Source: an uncultured Clostridia bacterium (GTDB lineage: Bacteria; Bacillota; Clostridia; Christensenellales; UBA1242). From it: a stretch of 11,353 bases of DNA. Below, piece by piece: positions 1-6,639 of the stretch; position 1 is the stretch's first letter, and the number at the start of each line of letters is the position of its first letter. The DNA lies in the NCBI GenBank assembly GCA_945937975.1, contig CAMEUD010000034.1, positions 1 to 11,353 on the forward strand, written 5' to 3'. The notes beneath the pieces are model-generated. The model had not been told where the DNA came from, ran no database searches, and saw only the letters and a list, made by a program, of their open reading frames with translations. The position numbers and the translations under genes were made by a program.

Positions 1-2
1 TT

Positions 3-161
3 GTTGATGGAAAAAGACTTGTTAGTGTTAATTTTAAAACAAATATAAATCAATATAAACAAACATATAATCCAAGCAAAAAAGATATGATATTTTTGTA
101 TGCAAGTTTATTTTTGGGAATAGTTTTAACAATTTCAACATTTATTTGGGGAATACTATAA
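3..161 (+). CDS. C-terminal end of an unidentified membrane protein (partial)
   Basis: An open frame enters from the left edge and gives about 52 residues ending at a TAA at 159-161. The last 25 or so residues form one hydrophobic helix (FLYASLFLGIVLTISTFIW, about residues 31-49), preceded by a polar, Lys/Asn/Gln-rich stretch, so the protein ends with a membrane segment and a very short tail. The stop overlaps the rlmH ATG by one base (TAATG), so the two are probably co-transcribed and translationally coupled. The family cannot be recognised from this fragment, and I assign no function. Confidence 0.6.
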   Translation, partial: VDGKRLVSVNFKTNINQYKQTYNPSKKDMIFLYASLFLGIVLTISTFIWGIL

Positions 162-622
162 TGCAAAAAATAAACTTAATTTGTGTTGGAAATTTAAAAG
201 ATAAAGAATATATTTCAATGTGTGAAGAATATAAAAAAAGAATTTCTCGCTTTGCAAATATAAATATAATTGAATTAAAAGAAAAAAATAATTTGGTAAA
301 TATTCCACAAATTATTAAATGTGAAAGTGAAGAAATATTATCAAAAATAGATACAGCAAAAACAGTTTTGTTTGATGTTAAATCAAATGAACAAACAAGT
401 GAACAATTTGCAAAATTTTTGGAAGATTGGTTTTTGCATAACAGTGAAATAACCTTTGTTATTGGTGGAAGTTATGGTATGAGCGATGCTTTAAAAAGTA
501 AAGTAAAGAACAAAATAAGTTTTAGTAAAATGACATTTCCACACAGACTTTTTAGAGTTATGGTTTTGGAACAAATATACAGAGCATTCACAATTCAAAA
601 TAATATAAGCTATCATAAATAA
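161..622 (+). CDS. rlmH: 23S rRNA (pseudouridine1915-N3)-methyltransferase RlmH
   Basis: RlmH is a SPOUT methyltransferase that uses S-adenosylmethionine to methylate pseudouridine 1915 in helix 69 of 23S rRNA, on assembled 70S ribosomes. The 153-residue product has the family's full length. Visible signatures are the N-terminal strand IxLICVGNLKDKEY, the glycine-rich cofactor loop FVIGGSYG (residues 99-106), the SFSKMTFPHRLFRVMVLEQIYRAF block (about 120-143) and the invariant C-terminal YHK. The usual small residue and proline before YHK (G-x-P/A) are replaced by NIS, a mild divergence. I chose the ATG at 161 over an upstream TTG at 146 because the protein then begins as RlmH normally does, GGGGA lies 8 bases upstream, and the preceding gene ends at the same point. 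A terminator follows directly. Confidence 0.95.
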   Translation: MQKINLICVGNLKDKEYISMCEEYKKRISRFANINIIELKEKNNLVNIPQIIKCESEEILSKIDTAKTVLFDVKSNEQTSEQFAKFLEDWFLHNSEITFVIGGSYGMSDALKSKVKNKISFSKMTFPHRLFRVMVLEQIYRAFTIQNNISYHK

Positions 623-627
623 TTAAT

Positions 628-651
628 AAAAAGCACTTTTGTGCTTTTTTT
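628..651 (+). terminator. Rho-independent terminator after rlmH
   Basis: The stem AAAAAGCAC (628-636) pairs with GTGCTTTTT (641-649) around a TTTT loop and runs into a T tract. It begins six bases after the rlmH stop and separates rlmH from the tadA unit. Confidence 0.85.
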
Positions 652-654
652 ATT

Positions 655-685
655 TTGAAAAAAATTTGTTTTGATATATTATAAT
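655..685 (+). promoter_or_regulatory. Candidate sigma-A promoter for tadA and the signal peptidase genes
   Basis: TTGAAA (655-660) and a perfect TATAAT (680-685) are separated by 19 bases, slightly longer than the ideal 17. The box lies between the rlmH terminator and tadA. A start 6-7 bases after the -10 would fall at about 691-693, so a tadA start at 689 would have no room for a leader and one at 707 only a very short one. Confidence 0.55.
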
Positions 686-688
686 CAT

Positions 689-1138
689 ATGGTAAATAAT
701 AATTATATGGAACTCGCATTAAAAATGGCAGAATTAGCGTACAAGCATGATGAAGTTCCAATTGGTGCAGTTATTGTTGATGAAAATGGAAATGTTATAT
801 CAAAAGGGTATAATAAGCGAGAAAAAACACAAAATGCGATAAACCATGCAGAAATTGATGCCATACAAAAAGCTTGCAAAAAATTAAAGTCTTGGCGACT
901 TGATAATATGAGTATGTATGTAACACTAAAACCATGTCCAATGTGTGCTGGTGCAATACTTAATGCAAGAATAAAAACAGTATATTATGGTGCAGATTCA
1001 CCAAATGATAGTCAAAATTTATGTGAAAAAATAATGAGTGATGTAAATAGATTAAATCACAAAACAAATTTAATATATTTAAAAAATGAAAATTGTGAAA
1101 ATATATTAAAAAAATATTTTAAAAATAAAAGAAAATAA
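689..1138 (+). CDS. tadA: tRNA-specific adenosine deaminase TadA
   Basis: TadA is a zinc-dependent cytidine/deoxycytidylate-deaminase-fold enzyme that converts A34 to inosine at the wobble position of tRNA-Arg(ACG). The zinc site is clear: HAE at residues 53-55 (His ligand, catalytic Glu) and PCPMC at 82-86 (two Cys ligands). The N-terminal M-x-LAL-x-x-AxxA and EVPIGAVIV blocks and the closing RLNHK segment also fit, and 149 residues is normal. The start is uncertain: ATG 689 gives MVNNNY before the conserved MELAL, while ATG 707 starts exactly there. Neither has a Shine-Dalgarno sequence, so initiation may be leaderless. The next gene begins 8 bases after the stop, placing TadA first in an apparent operon with two signal peptidases. 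Confidence 0.93.
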   Translation: MVNNNYMELALKMAELAYKHDEVPIGAVIVDENGNVISKGYNKREKTQNAINHAEIDAIQKACKKLKSWRLDNMSMYVTLKPCPMCAGAILNARIKTVYYGADSPNDSQNLCEKIMSDVNRLNHKTNLIYLKNENCENILKKYFKNKRK

Positions 1139-1146
1139 AAAAATAT

Positions 1147-2526
1147 ATGGAAAAAATAAAAAAAAGGAAATCATTATATAGAATTATTTCAGGCATTGTT
1201 GATGCTTTTGTTTTTCCTGTAATTATTTTATCACTTTGCGTTAGTGCTGTTATGCTTATTTCAAAACAAGAAAGAGCAATAACAACAATTTTTAATCATG
1301 CAATAGTTCGTGTTCTTTCAAATAGTATGAGTACTTATTGTGAAGAAGTGCATAGAAGTTTCTTTAAAGGCGACATTGCAATATTGGAAGTAAAGCAAAC
1401 ATATAATGTTGGCGATGTAATTGCTTTTTATGATTTTAAAGATTCAGTTGATGATTATTCAAAATTTATGAAATTAACAACATATTCTCCACACGAACTT
1501 TATGAAAAAGATAAAGATGGAAATATAATTTATGATGAAAATGGTGAGCCAAAAATAACAACAAATATTTATATTCCAGATAGAGATGAAAATGGCGATG
1601 TTATTTTTAATGAAGAATTATATAATAATATTCAAAATACACAAGTTGGAGATATAATCCCAGGAACATCATATATAAAAACAAATGTACCTAACAATCG
1701 AACATCAAGAGATAAAGTTGATGCAAGTGAAACAAGAGTACTTTTTCACCAAATTATACAGATAAAAATGGATACTTCTGGAACAATATTTTTTGTTACA
1801 AAAGGAACAAACAATGGTTCGCCTGATGTAAATGAAGTTAGAAGCGATATGGTTTTTGGAAGTTATGTTCCAACAACAAAATGGCTTTCAGACTTCTTGA
1901 GTTTTTGCTCAAGTTCAACTGGACTTATCGTTCTTGTAATTGTCCCAATATCAATCGTAATATTGTTTGAATCTCTTTCAATTTTGGAACAAATTAACAA
2001 TATCATTTTGGAAAAAAATGTTATTGCTCGTTCAACTTTCTTTGATACAAAAGAATGTGCAAAAGCAAAAATTGGAATGGAAATGGCATATTTTAATAAA
2101 ATTTACCTGTATGATGTTATGCCCAAAGATTATAAAAATGATTTATATAAAATAATATGGGGATATAACAAAGATGCAGAAAAAAAGAAAGACAGGGAAA
2201 TTTATAAAACATCACAAATTGCAATATCAAAGTATGATATAAATAACACACAAGATTATTATGATACTTGGCTTGCGTTCTATAAGTCAAAACGAAAACA
2301 ACAAAAAATATTAAATGCACAGATTAGGGCAGAAGAAGATAGATATGCAGATGTTTTGATTGAAGAATATCAAAATTATAGACCAAAAAAGAAAGTTCAA
2401 AAAATACAAAAAAATGCTAGCAAACAAACAGTAAAATCAGCAAATGAAGAACAAGCAGACAAAATTCTTGAAAGAATTAAAGATTTAGATGATAATAAAA
2501 CAAAATTAGATAAAAATAAAAAGTAA
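1147..2526 (+). CDS. SipW-like (S26B) signal peptidase, first of a tandem pair
   Basis: This is probably a membrane-bound type I signal peptidase of the SipW/ER type (family S26B), which cuts signal peptides of a restricted set of exported proteins. The 459-residue product has an N-terminal membrane segment (about 15-38), the catalytic serine in VRVLSNSM (Ser60), a GD...VGDVIAFYD strand pair (75-95), the FHQIIQI segment with the His201 that replaces lysine in S26B enzymes, VTKGTNNGSPD with a probable acidic Asp227, and a second membrane segment (about 257-276). B. subtilis SipW is only about 190 residues with roughly 40 between Ser and His; here there are 141, including a charged insertion (about 100-195). 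A cytosolic tail of some 180 residues, Lys/Gln-rich and partly coiled-coil-like, follows. It begins 8 bases after tadA with no visible Shine-Dalgarno sequence. The cargos at 3923 and 4776 are the likely substrates. Confidence 0.85.
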   Translation: MEKIKKRKSLYRIISGIVDAFVFPVIILSLCVSAVMLISKQERAITTIFNHAIVRVLSNSMSTYCEEVHRSFFKGDIAILEVKQTYNVGDVIAFYDFKDSVDDYSKFMKLTTYSPHELYEKDKDGNIIYDENGEPKITTNIYIPDRDENGDVIFNEELYNNIQNTQVGDIIPGTSYIKTNVPNNRTSRDKVDASETRVLFHQIIQIKMDTSGTIFFVTKGTNNGSPDVNEVRSDMVFGSYVPTTKWLSDFLSFCSSSTGLIVLVIVPISIVILFESLSILEQINNIILEKNVIARSTFFDTKECAKAKIGMEMAYFNKIYLYDVMPKDYKNDLYKIIWGYNKDAEKKKDREIYKTSQIAISKYDINNTQDYYDTWLAFYKSKRKQQKILNAQIRAEEDRYADVLIEEYQNYRPKKKVQKIQKNASKQTVKSANEEQADKILERIKDLDDNKTKLDKNKK

Positions 2527-2538
2527 GAGAAAAGTACA

Positions 2539-3750
2539 ATGGCAAAAGATCAAAAAAGAAACACATTATATACACTTTTGGGCAAGATAGGAGATATATT
2601 ATTAATTCCTATTGTTATTCTTGCTTTTTTTACAAGTATAATGATTTTTAATCAACAAAGAACAAACACAGTTCCAATGGTATTTGGAGTGGGTATGGTT
2701 AGAATACTATCTTCAAGTATGAGTGATTATTGCGTGGAAGCAGGTCGTAATTTTGAAATTGGGGAAAGAGTGTTTATTAACAAAACAAACCAAATCAAAG
2801 TTGGTGATATTATTGCTTTTTATGATTACTCTGACACTGTTGATACATATAGTAAATTTGATTTAACTGGACTTGAAACAAAAAGTGTAAAATGTTATGA
2901 CAAAAAAGGTAATCTTATAAAAGATAGCAATGGAGATATTGTTTACACAACAAGTGAATATGTACCTGTTAGAGATGAAAATGACAATGTGATATTTAAT
3001 CAAGAATTTCTTGAATTAATGAACAAAGCAAACATTGGTGAACAATTTGAATATAATTCATTTAATTACACCAAAAAGCCTGTTCCAGAAAATAGAACAT
3101 CATTAAATGAATTGAAAGATAAAAAAATCGTTATAAAATTTCACCAAGTAATTCAAATAAAAATTGATGAATCTGGCACTATCTTCTATGTTACAAAAGG
3201 TACACACAATTCAGCAAAAGACCCTAATTCTGTAAGAGCAGATTATGTTGTTGGTAAGTTTGCAGGAACTCCAAAGTGGGTTAGTAGCACTCTTGGCTGG
3301 ATGGCAAGTTCAGTTGGTATGATTTGTTGTGTTTGTATTCCACTTGGAATATTATGTATTTTGGAAACTCTTTCACTAATTGAGCAAGTAAACTTTATGA
3401 TGATAGAAAGAAGATTGCTCGCAGGTACAGCATATTGGCAAGATAAGGAAGTTCAGCGTTTGCTTAAAACAGATGAAATGGAAAAAGTTGTTAGAATAAT
3501 TTACTATATAAAAGCACCAAAAGAAGATAGAGAAGACCTTAAAGATGAACTTTGGTTTAGTAAAGGTAACCTAACAAAAAAAGAACAAAGAGAAATGCAA
3601 AAAGTTGTACAAAGTTGGGAAATACTTGAAACAAAGGGCAAAAGAGAATATTTGTTATTCTGGAAAAATAATTTAAAAAGCAAATGGGATTTAAAACATA
3701 TCGACAGCGAATTAAATGACTTGACATTTAATGAAGTATTAAAAAAATAA
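2539..3750 (+). CDS. SipW-like (S26B) signal peptidase, second of a tandem pair
   Basis: This is a paralogue of the preceding gene, similar along most of its 403 residues. It has a membrane segment at about 14-36, catalytic Ser60 in VRILSSSM, a VGDIIAFYD strand (88-96), FHQVIQI with His202, VTKGTHNSAKD with Asp228, and a second membrane helix at about 255-277. The insertion between Ser and His is again about 100 residues and shares the YVPVRDEN-x-x-VIFN block with its partner (YIPDRDENGDVIFN). The tail after the second helix is shorter (about 125 residues) and does not resemble the Lys-rich end of the first enzyme. It starts 12 bases after the preceding stop, with only a weak purine-rich stretch (AGAGAAA) as a ribosome binding site. 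Retained catalytic residues suggest both copies are active. Either they have different substrates or they work as a heteromeric pair; the sequence does not decide. Confidence 0.84.
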   Translation: MAKDQKRNTLYTLLGKIGDILLIPIVILAFFTSIMIFNQQRTNTVPMVFGVGMVRILSSSMSDYCVEAGRNFEIGERVFINKTNQIKVGDIIAFYDYSDTVDTYSKFDLTGLETKSVKCYDKKGNLIKDSNGDIVYTTSEYVPVRDENDNVIFNQEFLELMNKANIGEQFEYNSFNYTKKPVPENRTSLNELKDKKIVIKFHQVIQIKIDESGTIFYVTKGTHNSAKDPNSVRADYVVGKFAGTPKWVSSTLGWMASSVGMICCVCIPLGILCILETLSLIEQVNFMMIERRLLAGTAYWQDKEVQRLLKTDEMEKVVRIIYYIKAPKEDREDLKDELWFSKGNLTKKEQREMQKVVQSWEILETKGKREYLLFWKNNLKSKWDLKHIDSELNDLTFNEVLKK

Positions 3751-3764
3751 AATTATATTTATAT

Positions 3765-3814
3765 AAATAAGGCAAAATTTTGTAAAAATATTTAATTTTG
3801 CTTTATTTTTTTTA
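3765..3814 (+). terminator. Rho-independent terminator closing the tadA-signal peptidase unit
   Basis: A 15-bp stem (3765-3779 with 3794-3808, one G-T wobble) closes a 14-base AT loop and is followed by a run of eight T residues broken by one A. It lies just after the second peptidase gene, so peptidases and cargos are separate transcription units. Confidence 0.85.
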
Positions 3815-3841
3815 TTATAAATAGTTTAACAAAATAAATTT

Positions 3842-3918
3842 TTATTTATTCACAATCCATTTTGTATACTTTTCAAAAATCTTCACAAAATATTTTTGTA
3901 GAAAAAATAAAAGGGAGG
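3842..3918 (+). promoter_or_regulatory. Probable promoter region and strong RBS of the 208-residue cargo gene
   Basis: The stretch between the terminator and the gene must hold its promoter. The best -10 candidate is TATACT at 3865-3870, but the matching -35 position (3842-3847, TTATTT) is poor, so the promoter call is tentative. The ribosome binding site GGGAGG (3913-3918), four bases before the ATG at 3923, is much stronger than those of the upstream operon and suggests high expression. Confidence 0.4.
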
Positions 3919-3922
3919 ATTT

Positions 3923-4549
3923 ATGAAAAGAAAAGTAAGATTATTTTCTGCAATTTTGGCATTATGCCTATCAGTTGGTCTTTTGGCATTTGGTGTTTAT
4001 GCTGCTTCAACTATTTCATACAATGTTAATGGTCAAGTCAATTACACAATGACAGATGTCCTTGTAAAACTTACAACAACACTTTCATATGTAACTGACG
4101 AAACATCAACAAACAATGTGAAAGAAAACAAAATTGGCTACACAGAAACAACTGCAAAATCTGCAACATATAACGGAACAGATTTAAAAGGTTTATCAAC
4201 TACCATTTCTGGAGATACAACTATAACTACTTATGACAATAGCAATATTGCAAACGATGTAACAGGGGGAACAGCAACATTAAATATCAGTTTTAATGAT
4301 TCAACTGCATGGAAAGTAAGCATTGAAATTTCAACTGTTCAAAAAGATAAAGGCGTAAATGTTGCAGTTGGAAGTTTTGGTGTTCCAGAAAGAGCAAACT
4401 ACAATGTTGTAGCTGATGCAAATAATGCTGGTGATGTTCCTGCAAGTGGGACAAAAACAATGGTATTCTATGTGTATTTAATCGACCCAACAGTAACCGT
4501 TACAAATCAAGCATTTAATATACCGCTAACTTTAACACAAGCAAGTTAA
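3923..4549 (+). CDS. Secreted TasA/camelysin-like protein with SipW-type signal peptide
   Basis: A 208-residue exported protein. The first 27 residues form a SipW-dependent-type signal peptide: KRK at the start, a hydrophobic core, and FGVYA before the likely cleavage site (after Ala27). The mature part is rich in Thr, Ser, Asn and Val with alternating beta-strand patterns, has no cysteine, and ends in a strand-like segment (FNIPLTLTQ). This fits the small beta-sandwich proteins exported by SipW (TasA, camelysin), which build extracellular fibres or surface layers. I see no sortase motif or C-terminal membrane anchor. The N-terminal 50 residues and the last 30 resemble the corresponding parts of the next gene's first domain. 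The two S26B peptidases just upstream are the probable processing enzymes. Its identity as a fibre subunit is inference. Confidence 0.8.
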   Translation: MKRKVRLFSAILALCLSVGLLAFGVYAASTISYNVNGQVNYTMTDVLVKLTTTLSYVTDETSTNNVKENKIGYTETTAKSATYNGTDLKGLSTTISGDTTITTYDNSNIANDVTGGTATLNISFNDSTAWKVSIEISTVQKDKGVNVAVGSFGVPERANYNVVADANNAGDVPASGTKTMVFYVYLIDPTVTVTNQAFNIPLTLTQAS

Positions 4550-4578
4550 AAAATATTTGAAAAACTATTGCATTTTGC

Positions 4579-4607
4579 TTGACATAAATTTGGGAGTGTG
4601 GCATCAT
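4579..4607 (+). promoter_or_regulatory. Promoter for the leader RNA and LRR surface protein gene
   Basis: A perfect TTGACA (4579-4584) is followed after 17 bases by CATCAT (4602-4607), which matches four of six -10 positions including the key A2 and T6 and is preceded by TGG, an extended -10 element. A start near 4614 would give a leader of about 160 bases. The -10 lies in a small inverted repeat, ATCATT/AATGAT (4603-4617), a possible operator. Confidence 0.6.
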
Positions 4608-4654
4608 TTTTAATGATAGATACTACATTCTTGCAATGTGGTCGGAATAAGAAG

Positions 4655-4686
4655 AACCTTGGCTGGTTAACCTTGGCTGGTTAACC
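4655..4686 (+). repeat. Tandem 14-bp direct repeat containing two GGTTAACC palindromes
   Basis: AACCTTGGCTGGTT occurs twice in perfect tandem (4655-4668 and 4669-4682), followed by a further AACC. Two 8-bp palindromes, GGTTAACC, result at 4665-4672 and 4679-4686, their centres 14 bp apart. In RNA the two palindromes can pair with each other; in DNA they could be paired protein-binding sites. Confidence 0.9.
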
Positions 4687-4715
4687 GTAGTTAAGTCAAA
4701 GTGGCAAAAAAAATT

Positions 4716-4751
4716 AATGTCGGCTAACCGAATAGGTTGGTCGACATTTTT
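4716..4751 (+). terminator. Rho-independent terminator inside the leader, just before the RBS
   Basis: A 14-bp stem (4716-4729 with 4735-4748, two G-T wobbles) closes a GAATA loop, is preceded by A8 and ends in TTTTT (4747-4751). Only about 11 bases separate it from the Shine-Dalgarno sequence of the next gene (GAAAGGAG, 4763-4770), so no promoter fits between them and the gene must be read through this terminator. Confidence 0.8.
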
Positions 4752-4775
4752 CTATCAAATACGAAAGGAGAATAT

Positions 4776-6599
4776 ATGAAAAAACTAAAATTATTTTTAT
4801 CAGTCTCTTCGTTGTGTTTGTGTTTAGCCGTTTTGTGTTTTGGAGTATTCAGTGCAACAAGTGTTTCTTACAACATTGGTGGAAGCATAAGTTATGAAGT
4901 TAATGATGCTTTTGTAAAGATTAATACAAAAGTTTACAAGAATTCAAATCAATATAACCAAGGGGATTTGGAAATTCTTGCAGAAGAACTTGCTGATGGG
5001 ACAACAACTGTTGCAAAAGAATCATTTATTTTGGATACAACTATTAATATAGGTGAATATGATTCGACATCCCAAAATTCTTTTTTATTTGACCAACTTA
5101 ACTTAAATTTTTCATCAAAAGACAAATGCTTCCTTATTGAAACTGAAATAACCAACTTAAGCCCAAGTATGAATGTTTGGGTTCTTGCTGACTTGGAAAA
5201 TATATCAATGCCAGAAAATGTTGTACAAGGTAATAATGTTATTATTAGAGAAGTAACGAGCACTTCTCCAAAAAAGATGTACTTTGCAATGAGTATAAAA
5301 GATATGAAATCAAGTGTTGTAACTTCAAATTTCAATTTACAGTTAAGGGCTGGCATAGGTGACTATTCACTGACAAATGAAAATCTTTCAAAGGTTAATC
5401 TAACTTGGACAGATTCGAGTTGGGTTGCATCTCCAAATGGGAATAATGCAACAGGTTTGTTTGTATTCCCAGAAAGTTACACAAGTGAAGGACATACTGG
5501 AGCAGTAACGGTTGCAGAAGGAACAGTTGATGCAGATAATCCATTAAATTCATCAAGTACTTTCACAAGTTCACAATTTACAACAATTGTGTTGCCGGAA
5601 TCAATGACCCAACCACCAATCGTTGGATTAGGTATGGTTCCAACATTAACAAGAGTAATTTTGCCAAGTAACTATGTTATGGATGTTGCATTTCTCGCAG
5701 GAACGGGAATTCATAGTGCAAGAGTGAGAGCATTAACACAATATAGTTATGCATATTGCACAAATCTAGAAAGCGTAAAATTTTATGACACAGTGACAAA
5801 AATTGAAGTGGGGACAAACTCATTTGCATATTGTTCAAATTTAAAATACTTGTTTATTCCAAAAACTCTAGAAGTTTATAATGTAGAAAGTAATTCTAAA
5901 GATGATATTGCGGAAGGCGAAGATGAAACAATATTAATTTGCGCATTAAACAATAATGCTATGAGTCTTGAAAAAATCGAAGTTGACCCAGAGCATAAAA
6001 ATTGTTCAACAATTGATGGTGTGCTGTTTAACAAAGATAAATCTATTTTAATATCATATCCAACTGGAAGAAAAGATAAATTTTACGTACTTCCAACAAC
6101 TGTTAGAAATTTTGCAATGCTAGCATTTGCTGGGGCAGATAATTTGGAAGGAGTTGACTTGGGAAACTATATTACTTGTTTGGATAACTTGGCATTTTGT
6201 TCTACAGGTTTAAAGCAGATAATTATTCCAGACCAAGTCACAAGACTTGATGATAATGTGTTCGCTGATTGTCCAAATTTGGAAAAAGTTATTATAGGTA
6301 AAAGTGTGAGTTACATTGGAGTAGAAGCTTTTGGATATAATCCAAAACTATCTTATGTTGAAATCAATTCTGACATTGAAACTATTACAATAAGAAATCA
6401 TGCATTTGCATGCAGTAACCCAGGGGAGGGTGTAAGAGGTGTTGTGATTTCTTCGTTTTCAAGAATTGCTAAGAATGCAGGAACAACGGTTTACTCTTTA
6501 AATAAAGGGCAAAATATTATTGAACATATGGATACATTATCTAGTTATGGTGGTTCAACCTCAGAAAATAGTGGAATATATTTATTAACAAAAGCATAA
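4776..6599 (+). CDS. BspA-like leucine-rich-repeat surface protein with SipW-type signal peptide
   Basis: A 607-residue exported protein. Residues 1-27 are a SipW-type signal peptide (MKKLKLF, hydrophobic core, FGVFSA). Residues 28 to about 192 form a beta-rich domain resembling the whole mature 208-residue neighbour: compare SYNIGGSISYEVNDAFVKI with SYNVNGQVNYTMTDVLVKL. From about 269 to 590 come BspA/TpLRR-type repeats (LRR_5) with typical units such as FAYCSNLKYLFIP, GLKQIIIPDQVTRLDDNVFADCPNLEKVIIG, and the characteristic DGVLFNKDKSILISYP block near 412. BspA-like proteins are surface adhesins. No LPXTG motif, cell-wall-binding domain or C-terminal helix is visible, so it may be held through the N-terminal domain, perhaps by joining a fibre made of the neighbour (inference). 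The ATG at 4776 is chosen because GAAAGGAG precedes it by 5 bases and it begins the signal peptide; an upstream GTG in frame at 4737 lies inside the terminator hairpin. Confidence 0.87.
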   Translation: MKKLKLFLSVSSLCLCLAVLCFGVFSATSVSYNIGGSISYEVNDAFVKINTKVYKNSNQYNQGDLEILAEELADGTTTVAKESFILDTTINIGEYDSTSQNSFLFDQLNLNFSSKDKCFLIETEITNLSPSMNVWVLADLENISMPENVVQGNNVIIREVTSTSPKKMYFAMSIKDMKSSVVTSNFNLQLRAGIGDYSLTNENLSKVNLTWTDSSWVASPNGNNATGLFVFPESYTSEGHTGAVTVAEGTVDADNPLNSSSTFTSSQFTTIVLPESMTQPPIVGLGMVPTLTRVILPSNYVMDVAFLAGTGIHSARVRALTQYSYAYCTNLESVKFYDTVTKIEVGTNSFAYCSNLKYLFIPKTLEVYNVESNSKDDIAEGEDETILICALNNNAMSLEKIEVDPEHKNCSTIDGVLFNKDKSILISYPTGRKDKFYVLPTTVRNFAMLAFAGADNLEGVDLGNYITCLDNLAFCSTGLKQIIIPDQVTRLDDNVFADCPNLEKVIIGKSVSYIGVEAFGYNPKLSYVEINSDIETITIRNHAFACSNPGEGVRGVVISSFSRIAKNAGTTVYSLNKGQNIIEHMDTLSSYGGSTSENSGIYLLTKA

Positions 6600-6627
6600 A
6601 AAAATGTGGCAAACGCCACATTTTTTT
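6600..6627. terminator. Bidirectional terminator between the LRR protein gene and maf
   Basis: TGTGGC (6605-6610) pairs with GCCACA (6615-6620) around AAAC, flanked by A5 on one side and T7 on the other. It can therefore stop transcription from both directions, which suits the two convergent genes. Confidence 0.88.
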
Positions 6628-6639
6628 GTGCTAAAATTT

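Larger units (their letters stand above)
4614..4752 (+). promoter_or_regulatory. Structured 5' leader, probable transcription attenuator or unknown riboswitch-like element
   Basis: This non-coding leader is distinctly richer in G and C than its surroundings. It can fold into a hairpin at 4623-4641 (CTACATT with AATGTGG, one G-T pair), a perfect 8-bp hairpin in which GGTTAACC (4665-4672) pairs with GGTTAACC (4679-4686) around TTGGCT, and a terminator at 4716-4748. GGTTAACCG (4679-4687) can instead pair with CGGCTAACC (4721-4729), eight of nine positions, which would break both the second hairpin and the terminator. These are the parts of an on/off switch upstream of the ribosome binding site. 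It matches no riboswitch consensus that I can recall (T-box, SAM, c-di-GMP, glycine and preQ1 were considered). The ligand or protein that sets the switch is unknown. Confidence 0.6.

Noticed and set aside
4598..4684. Short open frame across the attenuator leader (GTG 4598 or ATG 4613 to TAA 4682-4684) as a possible leader peptide
   Set aside because: No Shine-Dalgarno sequence at a workable distance, both starts lie at or before the predicted transcript start, and there is no run of one amino acid of the kind used in peptide attenuation. It could still matter if transcripts come through from the gene upstream.
4655..4686. Tandem repeat considered as the start of a CRISPR or similar array
   Set aside because: The two units are directly adjacent with no spacer and there are only two of them.
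4737..4775. Upstream in-frame GTG start for the LRR protein
   Set aside because: It would lie inside the terminator hairpin and add polar residues before a clean signal peptide; the ATG at 4776 has an excellent ribosome binding site.
4949..5356. A 135-codon open frame on the minus strand opposite the LRR protein gene
   Set aside because: It lies entirely inside a well-supported gene with a clear family match, has low-complexity composition and no ribosome binding site; it is a shadow frame.
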